The notes under the pieces: generated by a model
The model's database searches: none
What the model was told of the DNA's origin: nothing
What the model saw: the letters and a program-made list of their open reading frames with translations, nothing else
Translations under genes and position numbers: made by a program
Shown: positions 26,386 through 35,009 of the stretch, piece after piece
Numbering within the stretch: the stretch's first letter is position 1
How the letters are laid out: each line of letters opens with the position of its first letter
NCBI GenBank assembly: GCA_030431475.1
Contig: JAUIJD010000004.1
Location: 1-64,000 of the forward strand
Source: Verrucomicrobiia bacterium
Lineage (GTDB): Bacteria > Verrucomicrobiota > Verrucomicrobiia > Verrucomicrobiales > Akkermansiaceae
Reading direction: 5' to 3'
Length of the DNA stretch: 64,000 nt

Positions 26386-26729
26386 GCCGATCGCTCCAGC
26401 TCCACCCCGACCCACTCGGTCCAGGGCAGGATGTATTTCCGGATCCGTATCCGCACCCTCACCGCGCCGAACCTTCCGATCATGAGATCGGCGATTTCCG
26501 AGGCCAGGGTCTCCACCAGCTTCCGCTCGCCGGTCGCCGCCAGCTCGCGCACGGCGACGCTGGCGCGATGGTAATCGATCGTGCGGTCCACCTCGTCCTC
26601 CATCCCCCCGAAGTCCACCGCCGGCTCCATCTCGAGATCGATCTTCAGGCGCTGGGGCGAGGCCCTTTCCTCATCGGGCACTCCGATGCGGGTTTCGACT
26701 TCCAGACCGCGGACGTGGATCGCGTTCAT
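26382..26729 (-). CDS. folB: Dihydroneopterin aldolase (FolB)
   Basis: MNAIHVRGLEVETRIGVPDEERASPQRLKIDLEM...TIDYHRASVAVRELAATGERKLVETLASEIADLMIG. Confidence 0.88.
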   Translation of the reverse strand: MNAIHVRGLEVETRIGVPDEERASPQRLKIDLEMEPAVDFGGMEDEVDRTIDYHRASVAVRELAATGERKLVETLASEIADLMIGRFGAVRVRIRIRKYILPWTEWVGVELERSA

Positions 26730-27766
26730 GCGTCGATCCTGTCGGCCGCCACCGCCTCGAGCAACACCCGCGTCGGCCGGTTCAGATCGAGCGCCGACGC
26801 CTCGTCGGGGGTCACCCACCGGAAATCCTCGGCCTCGTCGTTCAGCACCACCTCACCGGACCGACGTCGCGCATGGTAGTTGAGCAGGAGGAAATGCTCC
26901 GGGCGCTGGAACTCTTCGGAATCGATGCAGTCCTGCACCATGACGAATCGCGGGGCATCGATCTCGAGACCGGTCTCCTCGCGGACCTCGCGCCGCAGCG
27001 CCGCCTCCGCCGCCTCGCCCCGCTCGATCTTCCCTCCCGGAATTCCCCAGCGGTGGCCCCACTTGTGGGTGCGGACCATCAGGAATCGTCCGTCCTCGTC
27101 CTCGATGAGCGCGCCGACGGTCGCCACCGGAGGCCGGCGGTCGAGCGGGCGCTCCATGAGCTTCCGCAGTCCCTCGAGATCGCGGACGGTCACGTCGGGC
27201 AGGGCCTCGGCCAACGGCTCGGCCCGGGTGTAGCCGCTGAGCACGGCGACCGCCGTCACCCGGGCATGCCGGGCGGTGTCGACATCGTGGACCATGTCGC
27301 CGACGAAGGCGGTTTCGGCCGGATCGAGCCGGTGGGTCGCGAGGATCTCCAGGATGCGCTCGCGCTTGTCGAGCACGCCCGCGTAAGTGGCTTCGAAGAA
27401 GCCCCCGAGCTGGAATTCCTCAAGCTGAAGGCGGAAGGCATCCGCATCCATGCTCGTCAGGACGAAACTGCGGATCCCGTGGCGGCGGCACCACTCCAGC
27501 TTTCCGCGAGTGTGGGGCAGCACGGTCACCGGAGCATCCGACGCCGAGAAGGCTGCACGGAAGTGGTCCTCCAGTTCCTCCAATGGAACGCCGGGCAGCA
27601 CTTCCTCGTAGAACTCGCGGTAGGGCAGTCGGAAGCGCTCCCGGAACTCCTCTCGATCCAGCGCGGGCTTTCCGTAGACCTCGAGCACCCGGTTGGTCGC
27701 CTCCAGCACCGGCGGCAGGTCGTCCACCAGCGTCCCCGACCAGTCGAAAATAAGGTTCCTGAACAT
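26726..27766 (-). CDS. HAD-superfamily hydrolase fused to a C-terminal NUDIX hydrolase
   Basis: HAD: LIFDWSGTLVDDLPPVL, FVLTSMDADAF, VGDMVHDVDTARHA. NUDIX box: GGKIERGEAAEAALRREVREETGLEI. Confidence 0.9.
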   Translation of the reverse strand: MFRNLIFDWSGTLVDDLPPVLEATNRVLEVYGKPALDREEFRERFRLPYREFYEEVLPGVPLEELEDHFRAAFSASDAPVTVLPHTRGKLEWCRRHGIRSFVLTSMDADAFRLQLEEFQLGGFFEATYAGVLDKRERILEILATHRLDPAETAFVGDMVHDVDTARHARVTAVAVLSGYTRAEPLAEALPDVTVRDLEGLRKLMERPLDRRPPVATVGALIEDEDGRFLMVRTHKWGHRWGIPGGKIERGEAAEAALRREVREETGLEIDAPRFVMVQDCIDSEEFQRPEHFLLLNYHARRRSGEVVLNDEAEDFRWVTPDEASALDLNRPTRVLLEAVAADRIDA

Positions 27767-28137
27767 CAGCCGAGGGAAAACCGGATCGATTTCACCACGC
27801 CGCGACCCGCCACGCGTTCAAGATTGGCGAGCAGGCGTGGTTTCATCTGCTCGAGTTGGAAACGCATCGCCGGCTGGAGCACCTTCAGGGTCAGACATCC
27901 ACCCTTGAGGGAGTCCGGAGTCGCGTGTCGCGCGATGAAATCGCCGGCGATCTCCACCCACATCTCACGCAGACGCTCCTCATCAATCCCTTCCGAGACG
28001 CGAGCCTGCTTGAGGATCGCCCCGAGGAACTCGGTGGCACGATGCAGGTGCTCGTCCGGGTGATTCGGCTCGTCGCCTCCACGCCACTCGCGAAGCACCG
28101 CGCGACGGATCCGCTCCAGCCGTCCGTCGCGGGCCAT
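27766..28137 (-). CDS. DUF721/DciA-like protein
   Basis: LGAILKQARVSEGIDEERLREMWVEIAGDFIARHATPDSLKGGCLTLKVLQPAMRFQLEQMKPRLLANL. Confidence 0.78.
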   Translation of the reverse strand: MARDGRLERIRRAVLREWRGGDEPNHPDEHLHRATEFLGAILKQARVSEGIDEERLREMWVEIAGDFIARHATPDSLKGGCLTLKVLQPAMRFQLEQMKPRLLANLERVAGRGVVKSIRFSLG

Positions 28138-28139
28138 GG

Positions 28140-28376
28140 TCACTCGTCGCCGTCGTCGCCGATGGCCTCGACCGGGCAACCTTCCATCGCCTCGCGGCAC
28201 TGCTCGACCTCCTCGTCGTTCTCCGGTTGCTTGTAGACGTACGAGTAGCCTTCGTCATCCGAGCGCTGGAAATTGTTCGGCGCCGTTTCACGGCACAGAT
28301 CGCAGTCGATGCACTGGGCGTCCACGTAGAATTTGCCGTCCACGTTCTCCTCGTTCTTCTCTTCTTTGTCAGCCAT
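28140..28376 (-). CDS. Small ferredoxin
   Basis: VDAQCIDCDLCRETAPNNF...EQCREAMEGCPVEAI. Confidence 0.88.
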   Translation of the reverse strand: MADKEEKNEENVDGKFYVDAQCIDCDLCRETAPNNFQRSDDEGYSYVYKQPENDEEVEQCREAMEGCPVEAIGDDGDE

Positions 28377-28507
28377 GGTTCGCGATCGATTGGTTGCCCC
28401 TTCAAATCGCCTGTCCGGCTCCGGCTTGCAACCCCTTTTCCCTCATGGGTGAGGCATGCTTTGCTCTGGCCAAGCCCCCGGGTGGTTTCTAAGAACGTCC
28501 CGCACCC

Positions 28508-29461
28508 ATGGCAGACGACCCCGCCCCCCAGCCATCCCAGCCGCGACGCCATCGTCCGCGGCTCAGCGAATTGTCTCGCGAGACCACCGAAGACGACCTC
28601 TGGGATCTGGACAACGATGCGGGAGTGCCCCCGGAAGAACCGTCGGATGCGGACGAACCGGCCGACACCGGAGCCACCACCCCACCGGTGGTGGACGAGC
28701 CGCCGGACGAGCCCTCCCCGGCCGAATCGGAGACGGACGAAGCTCCGGAGCCCGCCGCCGAAGAGGAAGCCGAGTCGTCGACGGAGGCCTCCGAACCGGA
28801 GCCGGCCGCCGAAGCGCCCGAGGAGGAACCGGCCGCCGCCCCCTCCGAGGCGCCGACACCGGACGTCGCACCGGCTCCCACGAAGCCGGAGGCGAAATCC
28901 CCGGCGACCCTCCCCCCTCCCAACCCGCGGGAGAAGATCAGCCTCGCGGTGATGGCCGTCATCTTCCTCGGACTCGCGATCTGGTGGTTCGTCGGTCTCT
29001 TTTCCGACGTCGCCACGGAACGTCTCGGGTCCGACCTTCCCGACTTCCCGATTGAAGGCAACCACGGCGAGGTCGCGAGCGCCTCGACCTTCTGGCGGAC
29101 GCCGATCCGCGAGGGAGAAGGTCGCGACGTGGCCCGTGCCGATGTCTCCCACCTGCCGGTCGTCACCCTCCGGCTCAATGGCGGGAGTGGCGCCTTGCGC
29201 GCGATCTTCCGCACCGACCGCGGCGACTTCGTCGGCGACAGCATCACCCGCACCTTCGAGAACGGCCGCTTCGTGGACAACGGGTCGAACACCATGGACT
29301 TCCCCGCCACCGATGGTTTCGAGACCGACGGCGAATACAACGGTTACCGGGTCGGCCGCGAACGCTGGACGGTCGAAATCCTCGAGGGCCCGGCCGCCAA
29401 TGCCGCCGGCAGCAGTTTCCGATCCCTCTTCACCACGCCGATTTCCCCCGAGCGCCGCTGA
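28508..29461 (+). CDS. Hypothetical single-pass membrane protein with acidic Pro/Glu-rich N-terminal region
   Basis: Low-complexity E/P/A segment ~28620-28900, TM KISLAVMAVIFLGLAIWWFVGLF, uncharacterised C-terminal domain. Confidence 0.7.
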   Translation: MADDPAPQPSQPRRHRPRLSELSRETTEDDLWDLDNDAGVPPEEPSDADEPADTGATTPPVVDEPPDEPSPAESETDEAPEPAAEEEAESSTEASEPEPAAEAPEEEPAAAPSEAPTPDVAPAPTKPEAKSPATLPPPNPREKISLAVMAVIFLGLAIWWFVGLFSDVATERLGSDLPDFPIEGNHGEVASASTFWRTPIREGEGRDVARADVSHLPVVTLRLNGGSGALRAIFRTDRGDFVGDSITRTFENGRFVDNGSNTMDFPATDGFETDGEYNGYRVGRERWTVEILEGPAANAAGSSFRSLFTTPISPERR

Positions 29462-29471
29462 TTTTTCCACC

Positions 29472-30302
29472 ATGTCCGAAGCAAGCTCCGTCACTCCGCT
29501 CGTGCCCCGCGAAGGCTGGCACGTCATGCACCTGTTCTATCAGATCGACCACGCCCAGTGGAGCCTTCTCGACAGCGAGGAGAAGCGCGCCGCGAAGACG
29601 CGCCTGTCCGAACTCGTGCAGGAGATCCGCAGCACCCCCGACACCCATCTCCTCGTATTCGCGGTGGCCACCCCGAAGGCGGACCTGGGCTTCATGCTGC
29701 TGACCCCCGACCTTCAGGTCGCCAATGCCTACGAGAAGCAACTCACCCTCTCGCTCGGACCCGAAATCCTCGCCCCGGTCTATTCCTACCTCTCGCAGAC
29801 CGAGCGGTCCGAGTACACGACCACTTCCGAGCAGTATGCCGAGGAGACGCTCAAAGGAGAGAAGGGCCTGAAGGAAGGCAGCCCCGAGTTCACGGAGGCG
29901 ATGAAGGAGTTCGAGGAGCGGATGGAGCACTATCTCCAGCATCGCCTTTATCCGGTTCTCCCCGACTGGCCGGCGATCTGTTTCTATCCGATGAACAAGC
30001 GCCGCGACGGTGCGGACAACTGGTACAGCCTCCCCTTCGAAGAGCGGAAGAAGCTCATGGGCGGACACGCCCGCACCGGCCGCACCTACGCCGGCCGCAT
30101 CCTCCAGCTCATCTCGGGCTCCACGGGTCTGGACGACTTCGAGTGGGGCGTGACCCTGCTCGCCAAGGACACCATCGACATCAAGGCCATCGTCTACGAG
30201 ATGCGCTTCGATGAAGTCTCGGCCCGCTTCGGCGAGTTCGGCGACTTCTACATCGGCATGCAGCTTCCGCTTGCCGAGCTCTTCAAGCGCGTCTGCCTCT
30301 GA
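29472..30302 (+). CDS. hemQ: Chlorite dismutase-family coproheme decarboxylase (HemQ)
   Basis: WHVMHLFYQIDHAQW, APVYSYLSQTERSEYTT, CFYPMNKRR, GGHARTGRTYAGRILQLISGSTGLDDFEWGVTLLA. Confidence 0.9.
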   Translation: MSEASSVTPLVPREGWHVMHLFYQIDHAQWSLLDSEEKRAAKTRLSELVQEIRSTPDTHLLVFAVATPKADLGFMLLTPDLQVANAYEKQLTLSLGPEILAPVYSYLSQTERSEYTTTSEQYAEETLKGEKGLKEGSPEFTEAMKEFEERMEHYLQHRLYPVLPDWPAICFYPMNKRRDGADNWYSLPFEERKKLMGGHARTGRTYAGRILQLISGSTGLDDFEWGVTLLAKDTIDIKAIVYEMRFDEVSARFGEFGDFYIGMQLPLAELFKRVCL

Positions 30303-30314
30303 GGTGCCGGCGGG

Positions 30315-31499
30315 TTACTCGCCGATCGATCCCATTTCGCGATCGAGCCGCTTGAGGAAACGGCTCATCTCCTCCAGGTGGTTGCGAAGGCGCCCGGCGG
30401 ACCGGGGATTCATCGGCACGGCCTGGGCGCCGGCACGGGCTCCCTGGACTCCCCCCTCCTGCGGCAACTGGGCCAAGGTCGGATCGATGGGCTCCTGCGC
30501 GAGCATGGCCTGGAGATGGGCCGCGGGCAGGACGAAGCTCCGGGTCCGGTCGGTGCGGGCGATGGTCATGCCGATCACCTCGCCGTCGAGGTCCACGACC
30601 GGCCCACCGCACTCGCGCGGCTTGAGCTGCATGTCGGTCTGCAGCGCCATCGGAAATCCATCTCCCACCAGGCTGATCGGTCCGCCCATCCGCCGCATCG
30701 TCCGCAGGCGTCCCTCGGGGATGCCGGGAAACTCGGGACGACCGGTCAGCAGCACCCGGGCCGTCCCCGAGTCGTCGCGACGTCGGTACGTGACCCCAAT
30801 CTCATCGCCCGGTGAGTAGTTGAGCAGGGCATTGCGAAGCTCGAAGGGACTCGTCACCGATTTCCCGTCGACCTCCAGAATCACATCTCCTTTCCGCAGG
30901 TTCGCCTCCCGCGCCCCTCCATCCGGGGAAGTTTCCAGGATTTTGACGCCCTCGCCATCGAACGACGGGTCCAGCGTGATCCCGATGAAGGCCTGGTCGG
31001 AGTCCCGCAGCGTGCGCTCGGCGACCGCCACGACGCCGATGCCCAGCGGACTGTTCGCATCGGCATTGGCAGCCACCAGGAAGCGCCCGAGGTCCGGCGT
31101 GGGATCGATCGACCACCTCACGGGTGTGAAGCGCGCCCCCTCCAGTTGCAGCAGGGCGACGTCGTCATCCTTGTAAACTCCAAGCACCGTCGCCGTCGCG
31201 GTCCTCCGGTCGCCGCCCACGACCTGCACCGGAGTGCGCGAAAAGGCGATCTCGCTCCACTTCGTCAGGACCTTGTCGCCATCGCCGACCACCGTCCCCA
31301 TCGCGACCTGACGCTGGTCCGCCCACACCCACACGGTCGATGCCGAGGCACCGCGGGCCACCGGCCGGATCACGTCGAACACCTCCCGCGACTGAAGCCG
31401 GGTGGCCTCGCGCTCCTCGGCCCGCTGCAGCGGCACATCCTGAGCCGCCAGCCCACCGGCCAGCACCATCAACATCACGATCGATCGCATTCCCTTCAT
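30315..31499 (-). CDS. HtrA-like (trypsin-fold) protein with internal PDZ domain; catalytic residues not conserved
   Basis: MKGMRSIVMLMVLAGGLAAQ signal peptide; VGDGDKVLTKWSEI, YKDDDVALLQL, PDZ IGITLDPSFDGEGVKILETSPDGGAREANLRKGDVILEVDGKSVTS, then KPRECGGPVVDLDGEVIGM. Confidence 0.75.
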   Translation of the reverse strand: MKGMRSIVMLMVLAGGLAAQDVPLQRAEEREATRLQSREVFDVIRPVARGASASTVWVWADQRQVAMGTVVGDGDKVLTKWSEIAFSRTPVQVVGGDRRTATATVLGVYKDDDVALLQLEGARFTPVRWSIDPTPDLGRFLVAANADANSPLGIGVVAVAERTLRDSDQAFIGITLDPSFDGEGVKILETSPDGGAREANLRKGDVILEVDGKSVTSPFELRNALLNYSPGDEIGVTYRRRDDSGTARVLLTGRPEFPGIPEGRLRTMRRMGGPISLVGDGFPMALQTDMQLKPRECGGPVVDLDGEVIGMTIARTDRTRSFVLPAAHLQAMLAQEPIDPTLAQLPQEGGVQGARAGAQAVPMNPRSAGRLRNHLEEMSRFLKRLDREMGSIGE

Positions 31500-32494
31500 C
31501 GTTTCAATTCCTCCGCAAGTTGATCCATCCGCATGAGTTCCAGCGACAACTCGGTCATCTCGCGCCCCCGCTGGAGCCCGATCTTCACGGTGTCGCCCGC
31601 CGAATACTTCGCCAGCAGCATGCCGAGGCTCCGCCCGCCGCGCACGCGCTCTCCATCCACACTCCGGATGATGTCGCCGGGGCGGATGCCTGCCTTGGCC
31701 GCCGGAGAGCGGGGCGTCACCTGCTCGACCGGGACGCCGCCGTCGCGCAATTCCCGCCCCATCATGATCCCGATCACCGGCCGCTCCGGATTCGTGAGCG
31801 GGTTGAGCTGGAGTTCGCCCCAGCTCTCGCCCGCGAGCATCCGCTTCCAATCCTCCTTGAAGCCGTCGATCCCGGCGTGGTTGTTGTTGTCGAGGGTCTC
31901 GCCGATGGACGAGTTGATCCCCACCAGCTTTCCCTCGAGGTCGAAGAGCGGACCGCCGGAGTCGCCGCCGATCAGCGTGCAGTCGGTGGTCATGAAGTTC
32001 CCCGGCCCCTCGGAAACCACCCGGCCGAAGCGGACCGGCGGTGTCCGCGCCGGGTCGTAGCCCTCGCTGTGCCCCATCGCGATCACCCAATCGCCGGCCT
32101 TGAGGGTTCCGGACTCGCCGAGGGCCACGTGTGGCCAGGGCCCGTCGTCGACGATCCGGGCCATCCCGGCGTCCTTCGAGTAGTTCGACCCCAGCACCTT
32201 GGCCTGCGTCTGCTTGCCGTCGGGAAACACGATATCGACCTCCTCCGCCCCGTCCGTCACGTGCGCCGCGGTCAGGATCAGCCCTTCCTCGTCGACGATC
32301 ACTCCCGAGCCCGAGGCCCCGGTGGCACTGGAGATGATCGCCACCGTTGCCGGCATCACCTGCTTGACCACGGCGGTCGTGCGGGTTTCGAGTGCCGCCA
32401 GGTCCTGCAGGGAGGTCACCGACTCCCGCGCGGCCAGCGGCCCCATCAGCAGCGCCGAAAGGCCGATCCCTTGCAAAATTCCGGATATCTTCAT
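31496..32494 (-). CDS. HtrA/DegP-like trypsin-fold serine protease with C-terminal PDZ
   Basis: ASGSGVIVDEEGLILTAAHVTDG, SKDAGMARI, TLIGGDSGGPLFDLEGKLVGIN, PDZ PAAKAGIRPGDIIRSVDGERV. Confidence 0.9.
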   Translation of the reverse strand: MKISGILQGIGLSALLMGPLAARESVTSLQDLAALETRTTAVVKQVMPATVAIISSATGASGSGVIVDEEGLILTAAHVTDGAEEVDIVFPDGKQTQAKVLGSNYSKDAGMARIVDDGPWPHVALGESGTLKAGDWVIAMGHSEGYDPARTPPVRFGRVVSEGPGNFMTTDCTLIGGDSGGPLFDLEGKLVGINSSIGETLDNNNHAGIDGFKEDWKRMLAGESWGELQLNPLTNPERPVIGIMMGRELRDGGVPVEQVTPRSPAAKAGIRPGDIIRSVDGERVRGGRSLGMLLAKYSAGDTVKIGLQRGREMTELSLELMRMDQLAEELKR

Positions 32495-32595
32495 CGCTTA
32501 GTCACACGTCATAGCGACGCATTTTCGCCGCTTCGTCTTCAACCCGAGTTCGTCGTCGCCCCCGGGCCTCCATCTTCCTAGCCTCTAGCACGTTC

Positions 32596-34971
32596 ATGCC
32601 GAAACGCAATTCGAAGGCCGCTTCTCGGAACGAGAAACGCGGCTCCAAACGCCGGAAATCCCCGCCCAAGCGGCGTGGATTCGGCACCATCCTCCTGTTC
32701 TGGCCGCTGCTGCTTTTCGGTCGGCTGACCGCCTCGCTGCCCGGCGCCGTCCGCTGGCCGCTGCGGCTTTTCGGCTATCCGGCGCTGCTCGCCCTCTACG
32801 CGCTCGTCCCTCTTTCCGTGTTCTACTACGCGCGGGCGCGGAATTTCGACATGGCGAAGGTCGAGGAAATGCCCGAGCGCAGCGTGGTCCTCGATCGCCG
32901 GGGCCGCGAGCTGGGCCGCATCCACGGCGAGAAGCGCGACATCATCGACTTCTCCCAGATCGACCAGGATTTCATCTACGCGATCCTCGCCCGGGAGGAC
33001 GAACGCTTCTTCAAGCACCACGGGATCGACTGGATCGGCTTCGGCCGGGCGACGCTGCGGAACGTCAGCGACCGGCAGTTCAAGGAAGGGGCCTCCACCC
33101 TGACGATGCAGCTGGCCCGCAACAGCTACAACCTCTACGCCCCGTGGCTCAGCTTCTCCGACACCCTCCAGGAGATCGACCGCAAGTTTCTCGAAATGGC
33201 GGTGTCCTACCGCATCGAGTCGAACTACTCGAAAGAGGAGATCCTCGAGCACTACGTGAACCGGATCTTCTGGGGACACACGATCCGGGGCATCGAGGAG
33301 GCCGCGCGCACCTACTACGAGAAGTCGGCCAGCGACCTCAGCCTCTCGGAGGCGGCGCTGCTGGCGGGCATCGTCCGCGGGCCGAACGCCTTCTCGCCCT
33401 TCAAGGACCTGTCGGACGCCCTGCGCGAGCGGAACTCGACGCTGGACCGGATGGTCGTGGCCGATTTCATCAGCGCCGACGAGGCGGAGGCGGCCAAGGC
33501 CGAGGAGATCGAGGTTCGCCCCGAGTGGCGCCGGGTGCTCCACGACAGCTGGGCGATGGACGCCGTGCGACGTGAACTCGAGCGCATTCTCGAGGAGGAG
33601 GACATCGAGTTCGGAGGCCTGCAGATCACCACCACCATCGACTCGCTGGTGCAGAAGCGGGCGGAAGACGCCCTCAACAGCCACCTCCGCAGCATCGAGC
33701 GACGCCGTGGCTACCCCCACCAGACCCGCGCCGCCTGGCAGGAGCTCCCGGAGCCCCGGCCGGTGCCGAAGTACCTGCAGGGCAGCGTGGTGGTCATCGA
33801 GAACCTCACCGGCGCCGTCGTCGCGACCGTCGGCGGTCGGGATCCCGACGAATCGAAGTTCAACCGCGCCACCCAGGCGAAGCGCCAGGTCGGCTCGACC
33901 TTCAAGCCCTTCGTCTACCTCTCGGCCTTCGACGCCGGGCTGCGGCCCGACATGCTGATCAGCGACAACCCGCTCAACCCCGGCGAGGTCAAGGGTGCCG
34001 GCCGCTGGTCCCCGTCAAACTCCGACGGCGAGTTCAACGGCTTCCAGTCGGCCTCCTACGGGCTGATCCGGTCGCGCAACACCATGTCGGTGCGGGTCGG
34101 CAACTATGCCGGCATCGACAAGGTCGCCGAGCTCGCCGAGGACGTCGGTTTCAAGCAGCCACTCGGTCGCGACCCGACCTCCTACCTCGGCACCATCGAG
34201 GCCTCGCCCGAGGAGGTCGCCTCGGCCTACACGATCTTTCCGAACGGCGGCCAGCGCTTCCCGCCCCGCATCATCTCCGAAATCCGCGACCGCAACGGCG
34301 AAGTCCAGTACAGCAACCCGCGCATCTCCTACCAGGCCTGCGGTCATGGCGCGGCGTGGACCACCTCCAAGATCCTCGGCGAAGTGATCGACCGGGGCAC
34401 CGGCGCCTCGGTCCGACGGCTCGGATTCTCCAAGCCCTGCGGCGGCAAGACCGGCACCACCAACGACTACAAGGACGCCTGGTTCGCCGGCTTCACCTCC
34501 AGCCTGACCTGCGCCGTGTGGGTGGGATTCGACCAGCCGAAGAAGACCATCGACCGCGGCTACGGGTCGGTGCTGGCGCTCCCGGTGTGGACCGAGGTGA
34601 TGAAGACCGCCGACCGGCTCGGGTATCAATCCGAAGGCCTGCGATCGCAGCTCTCCTTCACCGAGGTCCGGCTCTGCCGGGTCTCTGGAAAGCGCGCCAC
34701 CGAGGGCTGCGAGGCGGCCGGTGAGGCCTACACCGACAGCGTCCCGCGCGACCTGCTGCCGGCCAGGAACGCCGTCTGCACCGACCACGAGGGCACTCCT
34801 TCCGTCACCGGCGGCAAGCCACCGAAGGCGACCCCCATCGAGCCCGGCGCCGCCCCGCGCGCCGAGCCGGTGACGCCCGCGACGCCCAGGGCCATCCCCG
34901 TCGAACCCACCCGCCCCCCGCGGGCCCAGCCGGTCGAGGAACCGGTGCGGCGGGCGATCCCCGTCGAATAG
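32596..34971 (+). CDS. Class A penicillin-binding protein (GT51 plus transpeptidase)
   Basis: REDERFFKHHGIDWIGFGRA; EGASTLTMQLARNSY; transpeptidase QVGSTFKPF, RSRNTMSV, CGGKTGTTNDYKD. Confidence 0.94.
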   Translation: MPKRNSKAASRNEKRGSKRRKSPPKRRGFGTILLFWPLLLFGRLTASLPGAVRWPLRLFGYPALLALYALVPLSVFYYARARNFDMAKVEEMPERSVVLDRRGRELGRIHGEKRDIIDFSQIDQDFIYAILAREDERFFKHHGIDWIGFGRATLRNVSDRQFKEGASTLTMQLARNSYNLYAPWLSFSDTLQEIDRKFLEMAVSYRIESNYSKEEILEHYVNRIFWGHTIRGIEEAARTYYEKSASDLSLSEAALLAGIVRGPNAFSPFKDLSDALRERNSTLDRMVVADFISADEAEAAKAEEIEVRPEWRRVLHDSWAMDAVRRELERILEEEDIEFGGLQITTTIDSLVQKRAEDALNSHLRSIERRRGYPHQTRAAWQELPEPRPVPKYLQGSVVVIENLTGAVVATVGGRDPDESKFNRATQAKRQVGSTFKPFVYLSAFDAGLRPDMLISDNPLNPGEVKGAGRWSPSNSDGEFNGFQSASYGLIRSRNTMSVRVGNYAGIDKVAELAEDVGFKQPLGRDPTSYLGTIEASPEEVASAYTIFPNGGQRFPPRIISEIRDRNGEVQYSNPRISYQACGHGAAWTTSKILGEVIDRGTGASVRRLGFSKPCGGKTGTTNDYKDAWFAGFTSSLTCAVWVGFDQPKKTIDRGYGSVLALPVWTEVMKTADRLGYQSEGLRSQLSFTEVRLCRVSGKRATEGCEAAGEAYTDSVPRDLLPARNAVCTDHEGTPSVTGGKPPKATPIEPGAAPRAEPVTPATPRAIPVEPTRPPRAQPVEEPVRRAIPVE

Positions 34972-35009
34972 GGTTTCGCAAACGGCGACCCACCGTCCAT
35001 CCTCCCGCC

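Noticed and set aside
28620-28900. Possible tandem DNA repeat
   Set aside because: Better explained as codon-biased acidic E/P/A-rich coding sequence without an exact repeating unit.
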